From: Trueperaceae bacterium
GTDB lineage: Bacteria; Deinococcota; Deinococci; Deinococcales; Trueperaceae
DNA: 38,505 bases
NCBI GenBank assembly: GCA_020431825.1
Contig: JAGQHN010000026.1
Coordinates: 1 to 38,505 of the forward strand
Direction: 5' to 3'
Position numbers and translations under genes: made by a program. A model generated the notes under the pieces. The model made no database searches, was not told the DNA's origin, and worked only from the letters and a program-made list of their open reading frames with translations. This document shows positions 1 through 7,697 of this stretch, piece after piece (position 1 is the first letter of the stretch; each line of letters begins with the position of its first letter).

Positions 1-14
1 TGGTCAAATGTCAG

Positions 15-956
15 CTAGAGCGTTCGATTAAGATTTTTGGTAAAAGCTCTCCATAAACTGCTTAGAGAAGCTTTGCGTATGCTTTGTATCCGCTGACGCT
101 GTTTAAGTAGGATGGGCAAGCCTTTTACTGCGTCCCACTTTGCTCTAAAAATAGTTTTCATCTGACCCTGGAGACTAAATTTAATCAGAGTAATGATGGT
201 TAAGACTAAATGTAAGGGGAAAAATAAAATAAGAAAAGGGAGAGGCATATTTTTAAAGAAGACCCATACCAAGTTGCGGTGACCATAGTAAAGTGAGAAT
301 TCACTATGCCGCCCTCCAGAACTGCTGTAGCCACGGTGGAAAACCTGAGCATCTTTACAGTAGAGGCAGGGTTGATTAAGAAGTTGCAGCCGAAAGCCAA
401 AGTCAACATCTTCGCCATAAGAAAAAAAATCAGTATCAAATCCGCCCAGGTCTAAAAAGATCTGGCGCTTCACTAGCATAGCTGCGCCACTGGCAGAAAA
501 GACGCGCTCAGGATAATAACGGTCAGCTGCTTGTTTATAGCCTCGCCGCCAGTAAAGTCCAGAAATATGATAGTTATCGCCACTGCCGTCAAGCAAATGG
601 GGTGCTTCGTAAAAAACCTGCTTACTGCTAAAGCAAATGGTTTTAGAGTGGGTTTCTACGCACTGACTCAATTCATGTAGCCAGTTTCTAGCAGGGAAGG
701 CATCCGGGTTTAAAAAGGCTACCCAATCACTTTTACTTTGTTTTGCTGCTAGATTGCAGGCGGCAGCAAAGCCAAGGTTTTTGCCAGGTTTGATGAGCTC
801 GAGCTTTAACTTAGGATGAGCTAATTCAGGTAAATCATCACTGTTATCAACTACAAAGACCCTATGGGCTGCCAGACTTTGCTCAGATAAAGCCTCGAGG
901 CACATAGACAAAGACGCTTTATCAAGGTAATGAATAATGATGATATCTACCTTCAT
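15..956 (-). CDS. Glycosyltransferase family 2 (rhamnosyltransferase-like)
   Basis: The 313-aa product is a GT-A fold glycosyltransferase. It should transfer a sugar from a nucleotide-sugar donor to a growing surface polysaccharide on the cytoplasmic face of the membrane. The N-terminus (MKVDIIIIHY) is the first beta strand, VVDNSDD is the nucleotide-binding loop, and NPDAFP holds the metal-binding D-x-D-like position. GGFDTDFFSYGEDVDFGFR is the usual acceptor/catalytic segment of this family. A hydrophobic stretch near residues 240-265 (FLILFFPLHLVLTIITLI) suggests membrane association. The start is the ATG at 956, ahead of the canonical first strand; I see no Shine-Dalgarno. It is divergent from a second GT2 gene, so this edge looks like part of a surface polysaccharide locus. 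The donor and acceptor sugars cannot be read from the sequence. Confidence 0.88.
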   Translation of the reverse strand: MKVDIIIIHYLDKASLSMCLEALSEQSLAAHRVFVVDNSDDLPELAHPKLKLELIKPGKNLGFAAACNLAAKQSKSDWVAFLNPDAFPARNWLHELSQCVETHSKTICFSSKQVFYEAPHLLDGSGDNYHISGLYWRRGYKQAADRYYPERVFSASGAAMLVKRQIFLDLGGFDTDFFSYGEDVDFGFRLQLLNQPCLYCKDAQVFHRGYSSSGGRHSEFSLYYGHRNLVWVFFKNMPLPFLILFFPLHLVLTIITLIKFSLQGQMKTIFRAKWDAVKGLPILLKQRQRIQSIRKASLSSLWRAFTKNLNRTL

Positions 957-1202
957 ATAGTATGTTTCAGCATACCTGAGGGAGCAGCCTACTCCTATTT
1001 AGAAATTTCACGCCTTAAGGCGGCATAGCATCTGTTTGAGTTTAGAGGACTGCCAAATCCCCCTAAAAAGCCTAAGAGTAAAATGTCAAATAAGGCAGAG
1101 TAAGAAAAAGTTATGCTGGTAAGGCTTGAGGAAGGTTTTAGAAAAGGCTAATCATGTTCAGTCCACGGTGGTTTGGGCTTTTTACCTGGAGCATTGCCTG
1201 AA
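957..1202. promoter_or_regulatory. Divergent intergenic region between two glycosyltransferases
   Basis: About 240 bp separates the two divergent GT2 genes and must hold both promoters. A perfect 12-bp palindrome, CGCCTTAAGGCG, lies at 1011-1022 and could be an operator. I could not pick out convincing -35/-10 pairs. No small gene is supported here. Confidence 0.35.
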
Positions 1203-2051
1203 ATGATCTCCGTTCTGATTGTTAATTACTTTTCCGCAACGATGCTTTTAGAATGTGCTAAGAGCCTGAAAGGCATTCATGAACTGGTGGTGGTTGATAA
1301 TTCGGCTGACCCTGGTGAGCGGCAAACACTCGAAACGCTTCGTCAAACACAAAAGGTAAAACTCATTTTCAATAGTCAAAATCTGGGCTTTGCCAAAGCA
1401 GTAAATCAGGCTGCTGCCGAGGCTGAAGGAGATCTTTTACTCATCTTAAACCCTGATACCTATTTGTTTGATACTACGCTTCCTCTGTTAAAGGCAGAGC
1501 TTGCCAAAGACAAAGTGGGAGCTGTAGGGCCTTTAATTCAGTTTCCTGATGGTAGGGAACAAGGTGGTGCTCGGCGCTTAGCGCCATCACCGGGTAGAGC
1601 AATTGCCAAACTTCTGGGACTGACTCGTTTGGGGATCAGCAGAGATTATGATCTTTCAAAGACAGAGTTGCCCAAGGCGCCCCAGCCAGTTGAAGTACTC
1701 TCGGGTGCCTGTATGCTCTTAAGTAAGGATCTTTACGAGGAACTTGGGGGGATGGACGAAGCCTACATAATGCACTGTGAAGATCTTGATCTTTGCATGC
1801 GTATAAAACTAAAGGGACTCGAGCTTGTCTTTGTCCCTGATGCAAAAGTGGTGCATGTGAAAGGGCATAGTAGTAACCGTCAGCCTCTTTGGGTCGCCTG
1901 GCACTTGCACAAAGGTATGCTCCTCTATTACCGCAAATATTTCCGTGCGCGCTACTCTGCTCCTATGTGGTTTTTAGTAGTGGCGAGTGTTTATGCCAGG
2001 TTTATTGTCTTTTCGATGATTAAACTAGCTAAGCAACTACTGGGAAAGTGA
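1203..2051 (+). CDS. Glycosyltransferase family 2
   Basis: This is a second GT2 enzyme, likely acting in the same surface polysaccharide pathway as its divergent neighbour. The first strand is MISVLIVNYFS, followed by VVVDNS, then LLILNPDTYLF with the D-x-D-like metal site, and MDEAYIMHCEDLDLCMRIK as the catalytic/acceptor segment. A C-terminal hydrophobic segment (WFLVVASVYARFIVFSMI) may anchor it to the membrane. The reading frame is open from a TTG at 1173, but I choose the ATG at 1203: TGGAG lies about 11 nt upstream and the protein then begins exactly at the conserved strand, giving 282 aa. Its 3' end overlaps the next gene by 4 nt (GTGA), so the two are translationally coupled. Confidence 0.87.
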   Translation: MISVLIVNYFSATMLLECAKSLKGIHELVVVDNSADPGERQTLETLRQTQKVKLIFNSQNLGFAKAVNQAAAEAEGDLLLILNPDTYLFDTTLPLLKAELAKDKVGAVGPLIQFPDGREQGGARRLAPSPGRAIAKLLGLTRLGISRDYDLSKTELPKAPQPVEVLSGACMLLSKDLYEELGGMDEAYIMHCEDLDLCMRIKLKGLELVFVPDAKVVHVKGHSSNRQPLWVAWHLHKGMLLYYRKYFRARYSAPMWFLVVASVYARFIVFSMIKLAKQLLGK

Positions 2052-2908
2052 AAAGGCTCATCTTAGTTGGCGCACGTTCTTTCGTCGCTTTGCCACTAGT
2101 GCAAAATCTCCAGTCTAAAAATTACCAGATTACAGTGGTATCGCGGCAACCTGAAGCTCTGGCTTCATACGAAAAAACAGGGTGTGAAGTTGTAAGTTTA
2201 AAAGAGTTAAGTGAAAAAGAGAGTGAAGGAGAGTTGCTCGTTAGCCTTATGCCTATCTGGGAAATGGCAAGACTTATGCCTGAGTTAAAGCTTAGGGGCT
2301 TAAAAAAAGTAGTCGTCGTTTCTTCGAGTAGCGTGCTTAACAAACAGAACTCGAGCTGGCCTTCGGACTTAGCGCTGGTTGAGCGACTTCAAGGGGCAGA
2401 GAAGGCGTTACAAACGCTCTGCAAAAGCAAGGGAATAACCCTTATCATTTTGCGACCCACGCTGGTGTTTGGCTATGGTCTGGACAAAAATCTCTCACTT
2501 ATTGTCAAAAATCTCAGACGTTTACATATTATGCCCCTGTTTGGGCAAGCTCAGGGCTTAAGACAGCCTCTGCATGCAGCTGATTTAGCCAGGGCTATTT
2601 GCTTAGCTCTGGAAGCTGAAATCGGAAATCGTTGCCTAAGTTTAGGTGGAGCTACACGTATTCCTTACCGGGACCTTATAAAGGAACTGGCTCGAGCCCA
2701 TAACATTCCCTATATTTTTTTGCCAATCCCTAAGCTCTTACTGGTTTTGGGGCTAAACGTGCTCAAATTATTACCCAAATATAGATTCTTAGAACTGGCG
2801 ATGTTTGAACGAATGAATAAAGATCTTATTGTCGATAATAGTGAGATTGAAAGCCTGCTGGGGTTTCAGGCGATGTCTTTACAGCAGGCATTGGAAAGAC
2901 ATTCGTGA
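2048..2908 (+). CDS. NAD-dependent epimerase/dehydratase-like (atypical SDR)
   Basis: This 286-aa protein of the extended/atypical SDR class probably acts on a nucleotide sugar or another sugar precursor of the surface polysaccharide. The N-terminal Rossmann motif is degenerate: LILVGARSFVALPLV replaces the usual GxxGxxG run. VVVVSSSSV is the strand carrying the catalytic Ser. LRPTLVFGYG and the later QPLHAADLARAI match the WcaG-like pattern. The Tyr-x-x-x-Lys pair expected after the Ser is not evident; the region reads ALVERLQGAEKALQ, so the Lys could be present without the Tyr. It may therefore be a binding protein or an unusual reductase. It starts with GTG at 2048, overlapping the upstream glycosyltransferase stop, so the two form an operon. 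Confidence 0.7.
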   Translation: MKRLILVGARSFVALPLVQNLQSKNYQITVVSRQPEALASYEKTGCEVVSLKELSEKESEGELLVSLMPIWEMARLMPELKLRGLKKVVVVSSSSVLNKQNSSWPSDLALVERLQGAEKALQTLCKSKGITLIILRPTLVFGYGLDKNLSLIVKNLRRLHIMPLFGQAQGLRQPLHAADLARAICLALEAEIGNRCLSLGGATRIPYRDLIKELARAHNIPYIFLPIPKLLLVLGLNVLKLLPKYRFLELAMFERMNKDLIVDNSEIESLLGFQAMSLQQALERHS

Positions 2909-3027
2909 AGCTTTTTGAAACGTTAGTCCTGCTTGCTCTTGGTTTGAAGGACTCTAGGCGCTGGGAATAGTTAAGTGAACATCTTTGGTTTTAGAGCGAT
3001 TTGGCTGCCATTCTCACTTTGATTTGC

Positions 3028-3033
3028 TAGACT
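3028..3033 (+). promoter_or_regulatory. -10 element TAGACT of a leaderless promoter
   Basis: TAGACT ends 6 nt before the ATG at 3040, which leaves no room for a ribosome binding site. The transcript probably begins at or next to the start codon. The same layout recurs at eight other genes in this window. Confidence 0.6.
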
Positions 3034-3039
3034 TAAGCT

Positions 3040-3723
3040 ATGACAGCTAAAGCAAATTCTACACATTGGCTTTTCAAACTTTTTCGTGAACCTGCTAATA
3101 GCTTGAGTCATTTTATCGGCATTCTTTTAAGTATTGCTGCTCTGGTGATTTTGCTCGTTTTTTCAAAGGGTGATCCCTGGCGAGTGACCTCATTTGCTAT
3201 TTATGGCTCGAGCCTCATTATTCTTTATACTGCCAGCACCCTGTATCACAGTCTAAAAGTAGGCGAGCGGGTACTCAAGGCTTTAAAGCGGTTCGATCAT
3301 ATGGCCATTTTTGGTCTTATTGCTGGAACCTATACGCCCGTTACGCTGGTGACCTTACAAGGAGGCAAAACAGCCTGGGGCTGGTCGATTTTTGGGGTAA
3401 TCTGGGGTTTTGCCCTGCTGGGCTTTCTTTTTAAAATCTTCTGGATTCGTGCGCCTCGCTGGCTTTACACTACTTTGTACGTAGTCATGGGCTGGATGGC
3501 TATTATTGCAATTGTTCCTATAGCGCAGACGATGCCCTTTGGCGGCCTGATGTGGTTAGGCATAGGGGGTGTTTTTTATACTTTGGGAGCAGTTATTTAT
3601 GCTCTCAAAAAACCCAATCTGCACAAATACTTTGGGTTTCATGAAATTTGGCACTTGTTTGTCTTAGCTGGAAGCATTAGCCACTTTGTGATGATGCTTA
3701 AGTATGTTTTGCCCAGTTCATAA
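3040..3723 (+). CDS. trhA: TrhA/hemolysin III family (PAQR-like) membrane protein
   Basis: This 227-aa, seven-helix membrane protein belongs to the hemolysin III / PAQR superfamily. Some family members are reported to influence membrane energetics or lipid homeostasis; haemolysis is not a safe inference. Family marks are EPANSLSHFIG at residues ~17-27, STLYHS near 65, DHMAIFGLIAGTYTPV near 86-101, and GFHEIWHLFVLAGSISHF near 200-217. These supply the conserved Ser, His and Asp residues thought to bind zinc. The length is typical. It is transcribed alone from a leaderless promoter and ends in a strong hairpin shared with the convergent crp-type gene. Confidence 0.88.
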   Translation: MTAKANSTHWLFKLFREPANSLSHFIGILLSIAALVILLVFSKGDPWRVTSFAIYGSSLIILYTASTLYHSLKVGERVLKALKRFDHMAIFGLIAGTYTPVTLVTLQGGKTAWGWSIFGVIWGFALLGFLFKIFWIRAPRWLYTTLYVVMGWMAIIAIVPIAQTMPFGGLMWLGIGGVFYTLGAVIYALKKPNLHKYFGFHEIWHLFVLAGSISHFVMMLKYVLPSS

Positions 3724-3733
3724 AGATTGTCTG

Positions 3734-3777
3734 CACAATAAAAAAGCTCGAGTTGTAACTCGAGCTTTTTTATTGTG
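3734..3777. terminator. Bidirectional terminator with CTCGAG stem
   Basis: This is a perfect 21-bp inverted repeat (3734-3754 and 3757-3777) with only 2 nt between the arms. A six-A run on the left and a six-T run on the right let it work in both directions, between convergent trhA and the crp-family gene. Each arm contains one CTCGAG. Confidence 0.9.
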
Positions 3778-3787
3778 GTTATTAAGC

Positions 3788-4441
3788 TTACAAGAAAGCT
3801 ATGGGTTCATCAACAAGGGCTTGCAGGGCGTCCATATCTAACAGGGTAATTTTGGCGTAGCCCGAAGCAATCAGGCCTTCTGAACTCAGTTCTGAGATTA
3901 AGGCAGAAACACTTTCGCGCGTTGCTGAAGTGCCTTCAGCAATAAAGCTGTGCGTGACGCTCAGGGTAAAATTACCATCATCACCTTCATAGGCTAACGG
4001 TGTTTCAGTTAAGGCGCAAAGATAACGGGCAATACGTTGTTTTAGAGTGCCTTGCTGCAAGTGATACTCGTAGTTCATCACACGGCGCATTTGCTCTGAT
4101 AGTGACGCAATAACACTGTTTAAAGTGCTCTGATTTAAATACTCAGGAGAAATAAGTTCGGTTTCTACTCTGGTAAGCGCTTCCGCTGTATCTTGACGTA
4201 TGCCTTTTGCCAGAGCTTCCTCACCAAAATAATCTCCTGGAACTAGGTGTCTGACCGTAATGCTACGACCTTCAGGGGTGGTCATGTAAAAGCGGATCAT
4301 GCCTTTTTTAATTTGGAATAAAGATTCGGCACGATCACCTGTAAAATATAGCGTTTGTTTAGGCTCGAGCTTCATTCTAGGAGCTTCAGGAGCTAAAGTT
4401 GGGTTGGTTAAGTGAGTATTCGGATAAGAGAAGCTGTCCAT
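3788..4441 (-). CDS. Crp/Fnr-family transcriptional regulator
   Basis: This 217-aa DNA-binding regulator has an N-terminal cyclic-nucleotide-binding-like beta roll (residues ~25-110, with GDYFGEEALAKG as the phosphate-binding-cassette region). A long dimerisation helix and a C-terminal winged helix follow (SFIAEGTSATRESVSALISE, near 164-183, is the recognition unit). The Arg-Ser pair used by E. coli CRP to hold cAMP phosphate is replaced (RQDTAEA), and no Cys cluster of Fnr type is seen. Cyclic AMP or an FeS cluster is therefore not the likely ligand. It may act without ligand, as described for Thermus SdrP-type regulators (inference). A strong Shine-Dalgarno, GGAGGT, precedes the ATG. Its targets are unknown. 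Confidence 0.85.
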   Translation of the reverse strand: MDSFSYPNTHLTNPTLAPEAPRMKLEPKQTLYFTGDRAESLFQIKKGMIRFYMTTPEGRSITVRHLVPGDYFGEEALAKGIRQDTAEALTRVETELISPEYLNQSTLNSVIASLSEQMRRVMNYEYHLQQGTLKQRIARYLCALTETPLAYEGDDGNFTLSVTHSFIAEGTSATRESVSALISELSSEGLIASGYAKITLLDMDALQALVDEPIAFL

Positions 4442-4946
4442 GACTTACCTCCTGCATAAGACAGCTAGAAAGGATTTGCTGTTAAGCTGCTGCCCTTGCA
4501 ATATCATAGAGATAGCTTACGGGCTGAGCTTTTTAGCTGTTAGATGCCCCTGTACCCCTCAATAAGTACTCGAATAATGTTGGCGACCTTACAATCGTTT
4601 TATGGCGTCTTAATAAAACTCGAGTTTTCCCCAACCTAACACGCTTTTTATCTTTTTGATAATGAACCACAAAACATATAAAGAAAGTCAAGAAACCAAC
4701 AATCTTTTCAGATTTATTTTTGATTTTGCTTCTTTGATAGCAAAATTGATATCTTTAAGGGTTACTTTGACTACTCTGCTTATTCAACCTAGAGAGGTGT
4801 TTAAAGGGAAAGGGCTATCAATAAGTGCTTAGTAGGCAGGTGTCAGGGGGAAATCCACTGACCCACATAAATCTCAGTATTTATGGCGTACAAGCTGTGG
4901 TTAGTTTTTACAAGCGACTATTAGGGTGTTGTGGTAGAACTCGAGG
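4442..4946. other. Intergenic region upstream of the crp-family gene
   Basis: About 505 bp with no convincing gene. On the minus strand it must carry the 3' end of the SLH gene transcript and the promoter of the crp-type gene. It contains an AT-rich core (about 4650-4760) with three copies of TTGATA on the plus strand (near 4657, 4734 and 4746), which could be regulator half-sites. CTCGAG occurs at 4619 and 4940. I see no clear terminator after the SLH gene. Confidence 0.4.
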
Positions 4947-6008
4947 CTAAAACCTCAGATTTACGCCCATGGTTATTTGGGCATCAACATTATTAATAGG
5001 AGCAAAGCCGTAAGCCGTCGTCACCTGACCAAAGAGACCAATCTGCGGCGTAATAAAATATTCAAAACCAAAAGGTACCTCGAGTAAGAGGGCGTCACCT
5101 ACAGGCTGTACGCTTACGCCAAGTCCCAGCCCACCATAGAGCTCAAAAACATCAGTAAAAGCCTGAAGTCTTACTGTAACGTCACTGCTGGCACGCAGTT
5201 CCCTTAAGCCACTGTTAAAAACCAGACGCGCACTAAGACCTGCTGGTCCAATCAGGCCGTCATAGCCAAACTGTGTAGCAAAATAGACGTCACCGGAACT
5301 CGTGATTATCCCTGGAGAAAAGCCCAGATAAAAAGGATAAGAAGCCCCAGCTTTCAAAGAAATGTCTGGCAGCGGTGTAGCAATAAGACTGTAGTCGTCA
5401 GCATTAGAGGTTTGAGCATCTGAATTTGTTTCACTTGTGCCTGGACTGGAGATTGTTTCTGGACTAACGGCGTCTGCGGCAGTCTGCGGCAGGTCTGGAT
5501 TGGTTTCAGCAAGGGGCGCTGCAGGTAGTTCGGTGCCTAAGACATCATTTAATGTTTGCTCTAGTACGATGATGCGAGCCTCGAGTGCTCTGGTGTACTC
5601 GAGGGAAGCTGCCTCTTGCATTTGGGCCTCGAGCACGGCAATGCGTTCTTGAAGATTACTCACGGGCCCAAGTTCCTGGGTTGCTTCCTTAAGCTTTTGA
5701 GCAATATCCGGGTCCTGAGCCAAAACCAGTAAGAGGGCATCAACATAGTCAATTAGCCGAGCCGAAACCACCGCGGCTTCATAACGAGAGAGCTTTTCAT
5801 TGCCGCGGAAAAGGCCGTCAGGGTAACCCGTAAAAATACCCAAATTTGTCATGGACTCGAGTGCATTAAAGGCCCAGTGGCTACTTGGAACATCTTGGTA
5901 GGTAGGTGGAGCGGCTTGGCTGGCACCAGTCGGTAGTGAAACCTGGGCAAGCCCCAAGCTGAGACAGAAGAAACTGATAAATACTAGGAGTCTTAGTAAT
6001 TGCTTCAC
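4947..6008 (-). CDS. SLH-domain outer-membrane beta-barrel protein
   Basis: This 353-aa exported protein starts with a signal peptide (residues 1-21, cleavage likely after LGLA). One SLH domain follows at ~37-85 (YQDVPSSHWAFNALESM... TGYPDGLFRG... LSRYEAAV), which should bind pyruvylated cell-wall polymer or peptidoglycan. Residues ~103-158 are a coiled coil, ~160-205 a Thr/Ser/Pro/Ala-rich linker, and ~212-353 alternate in beta-strand fashion and end in Phe, the usual barrel-assembly signal. This is the architecture of Deinococcus-Thermus SlpA-like and cyanobacterial Som-like porins, but the barrel is short (about 140 aa, perhaps 8 strands). The start is GTG at 6008; TAAAGT lies 8 nt upstream, so the mRNA may be leaderless. 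It probably links the outer membrane to the wall. Confidence 0.82.
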   Translation of the reverse strand: MKQLLRLLVFISFFCLSLGLAQVSLPTGASQAAPPTYQDVPSSHWAFNALESMTNLGIFTGYPDGLFRGNEKLSRYEAAVVSARLIDYVDALLLVLAQDPDIAQKLKEATQELGPVSNLQERIAVLEAQMQEAASLEYTRALEARIIVLEQTLNDVLGTELPAAPLAETNPDLPQTAADAVSPETISSPGTSETNSDAQTSNADDYSLIATPLPDISLKAGASYPFYLGFSPGIITSSGDVYFATQFGYDGLIGPAGLSARLVFNSGLRELRASSDVTVRLQAFTDVFELYGGLGLGVSVQPVGDALLLEVPFGFEYFITPQIGLFGQVTTAYGFAPINNVDAQITMGVNLRF

Positions 6009-6472
6009 GTTAGGTCACTTTACTTCAGGATAAGTCTAAAGCCTGTAAGGACAGCCTAAATTGAAAACTGATGAAGTCTAGGGTGTCCTATACCAGAGAA
6101 GGTCTTTTATAAACTAAAACCGCTCGTGAGAGACGACTCTGACTATGACATCATTCAGGCATTTTTGGTATTGGTTTCTAAAATTCAAACTATGCGAGCT
6201 TCTGATAAGCATAGCTGCTGAGCGTTTTATCTTGAGCAAATTTGCCTAAGGATGGGCTGAGCCACTATTTCGCTAGCATTTTCAAACTTGTCAGGCTGAA
6301 AACTGAACCAACCCAAATAGAGATTTTGGAAAACTTAAGAGGGTCCTATTAAGCGTAGTTAAGAATAGAAAGTCTTCTGGTGTGATGTTTGTCCAGGGTG
6401 AGAAAAAAACCTGTGTTAGCTTAAGGCAAGCATCGTGGGGAGTAAACCAAGTGCACGAAATGGGAAGGGATT
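6009..6472. other. Intergenic region, nothing identified
   Basis: 464 bp between the divergent SLH gene and the 2H-like gene. It must contain their promoters. I find no ORF with a ribosome binding site, no strong hairpin and no CTCGAG. Confidence 0.4.
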
Positions 6473-7081
6473 ATGAAGTCGTCATCTATTTTCTTGCCTG
6501 CTTATGGCAGAAGCTACCAGTTTGTTGATGCAGCACAACCCGGAGATATATGTGCGCTTCTCATACCTGATTACACCGAGGCAGTGAAGCTCAAGCTGCG
6601 ACTAAAGGCCTTGCAAGCCAGGTTTGGTGGTCAAATTGCCACCCCCTTGCATCTTACCTGTCAACGTTTCCGAGCTGAAGCTGAAGACCTGGAGAAACTT
6701 AAACCAAGCCTGGTTCGTCTGGTCAGTGCTACGCCAGCTATAAAGCTCGAGGCCAAAAGTATTGAACCATTTTACTCAACCTTTCATGAGCAGGAGCTTT
6801 TAAAGTGTCGGATAGACAGCTCCGCCGAGTTACAGGACTTTGTCGAGAAGTTAAGCGCTGAACTTAAAGAGATGGGCATTGTGCCGCATTTTCCCTGGGT
6901 ATCGGAACTCGTTACCTTACTCGAGGATATTCAAGTAAGCCGTTTACAGCTCGAGGAAATGGGAGAACCTCTCTTTACTGCACAGCGGCTGGTACTGACC
7001 CAAATTAAAGCGCCAGGACGTTATAAGGCGCTGTTCTCAGTTTCTTTATCTCCGTTACTTGAACCGAGTCTAAAAAGCTAA
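6473..7081 (+). CDS. Putative 2H phosphoesterase (2'-5' RNA ligase-like)
   Basis: A 202-aa soluble protein that I assign tentatively to the 2H phosphoesterase superfamily. These enzymes act on 2',3'-cyclic or 2'-5' phosphodiester bonds in RNA or small nucleotides. The first H-x-T motif is visible as TPLHLTCQRF (residues ~58-67), preceded by a helix with LRLKALQARFGG as in the family. The second motif is less clean: IVPHFPWVSEL (~136-146) has the His, but the following residues are not the usual hydrophobic-Thr. The length fits (180-200 aa). A good Shine-Dalgarno (GGGAAGGG) lies just before the ATG. It is followed by its own terminator and is a single-gene unit. Substrate unknown. Confidence 0.55.
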   Translation: MKSSSIFLPAYGRSYQFVDAAQPGDICALLIPDYTEAVKLKLRLKALQARFGGQIATPLHLTCQRFRAEAEDLEKLKPSLVRLVSATPAIKLEAKSIEPFYSTFHEQELLKCRIDSSAELQDFVEKLSAELKEMGIVPHFPWVSELVTLLEDIQVSRLQLEEMGEPLFTAQRLVLTQIKAPGRYKALFSVSLSPLLEPSLKS

Positions 7082-7095
7082 GAGTAGAGTCTATA

Positions 7096-7137
7096 AAGTC
7101 CCACCGTTTAATTTTGGAATCGGTGGGCTTTCTTTTT
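7096..7137 (+). terminator. Rho-independent terminator
   Basis: The stem CCCACCG (7100-7106) pairs with CGGTGGG (7121-7127), with further A/T pairing outside and a T-rich tail (7128-7137). It ends the gene finishing at 7081. Confidence 0.75.
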
Positions 7138-7186
7138 GCCAGTTCGTCTTATGTCTATATGACTGGTGGAACCTGTAATAGCTGAC

Positions 7187-7192
7187 TAAACT
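7187..7192 (+). promoter_or_regulatory. -10 element TAAACT of a leaderless promoter
   Basis: TAAACT ends 6 nt before the ATG at 7199, with no room for a Shine-Dalgarno. This is the same layout as at 3040, 23160 and 26657. Confidence 0.6.
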
Positions 7193-7198
7193 ATAAGC

Positions 7199-7537
7199 AT
7201 GCGCCGTTTTATTGCTCAGGGTACCAATGAAGGGTTTGTCTGTGCCCAGTGTGGAGAGGAAGTCCCGCCACTTGCTAATGGCAGTTACCGAAACCACTGT
7301 CCTTATTGCCTCTATTCCTTACATGTAGATGTTTATCCTGGAGACAGAGCCAGTGACTGTCAGGGAAGCTTAAAACCTGTCAGAGTAGAGCATTCCGGGA
7401 AAAAAGGCTGGGTGATTGTGCATCAGTGTGAGCGCTGCGGCGATATTCGGCGGAACAAGGCTGCTCTGGATGATCCTCTGATCGCTGATGACTATGACCT
7501 TATTATTATGCTTTCGCAAGGTTCAAACCCCTTGTAA
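7199..7537 (+). CDS. RNHCP domain-containing protein
   Basis: A 112-aa zinc-ribbon-like protein. It contains the sequence that names the RNHCP family: YRNHCPYCLYSLHVDV at residues ~30-45, followed by PGDRASDCQGSLKPV. Two Cys pairs bracket this (CAQC near 15-18 and CERC near 79-82), so it likely binds one or two zinc ions. The family has no firmly established function and is sometimes found near translation genes. The start at 7199 leaves no leader after the promoter. It stands alone here. Confidence 0.9.
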   Translation: MRRFIAQGTNEGFVCAQCGEEVPPLANGSYRNHCPYCLYSLHVDVYPGDRASDCQGSLKPVRVEHSGKKGWVIVHQCERCGDIRRNKAALDDPLIADDYDLIIMLSQGSNPL

Positions 7538-7697
7538 AAGTATGGTTTAGCAAATGTTCGGCAGGGTCAGTATGAACCCTAGAAACGCTGAAGACAGACC
7601 TTAGCGTACGCGCAAAATCGGAAACTTCCTAAAGCCTGATAGACTACTAAGGTAATGACCTCTAAAATGTGCAGCTAGAAAGGTGCAGCTAAGTTAA

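Noticed and set aside
1173-1202. TTG at 1173 as start of the second glycosyltransferase
   Set aside because: It has no ribosome site and adds ten residues before the conserved first strand. The ATG at 1203 has a plausible site.
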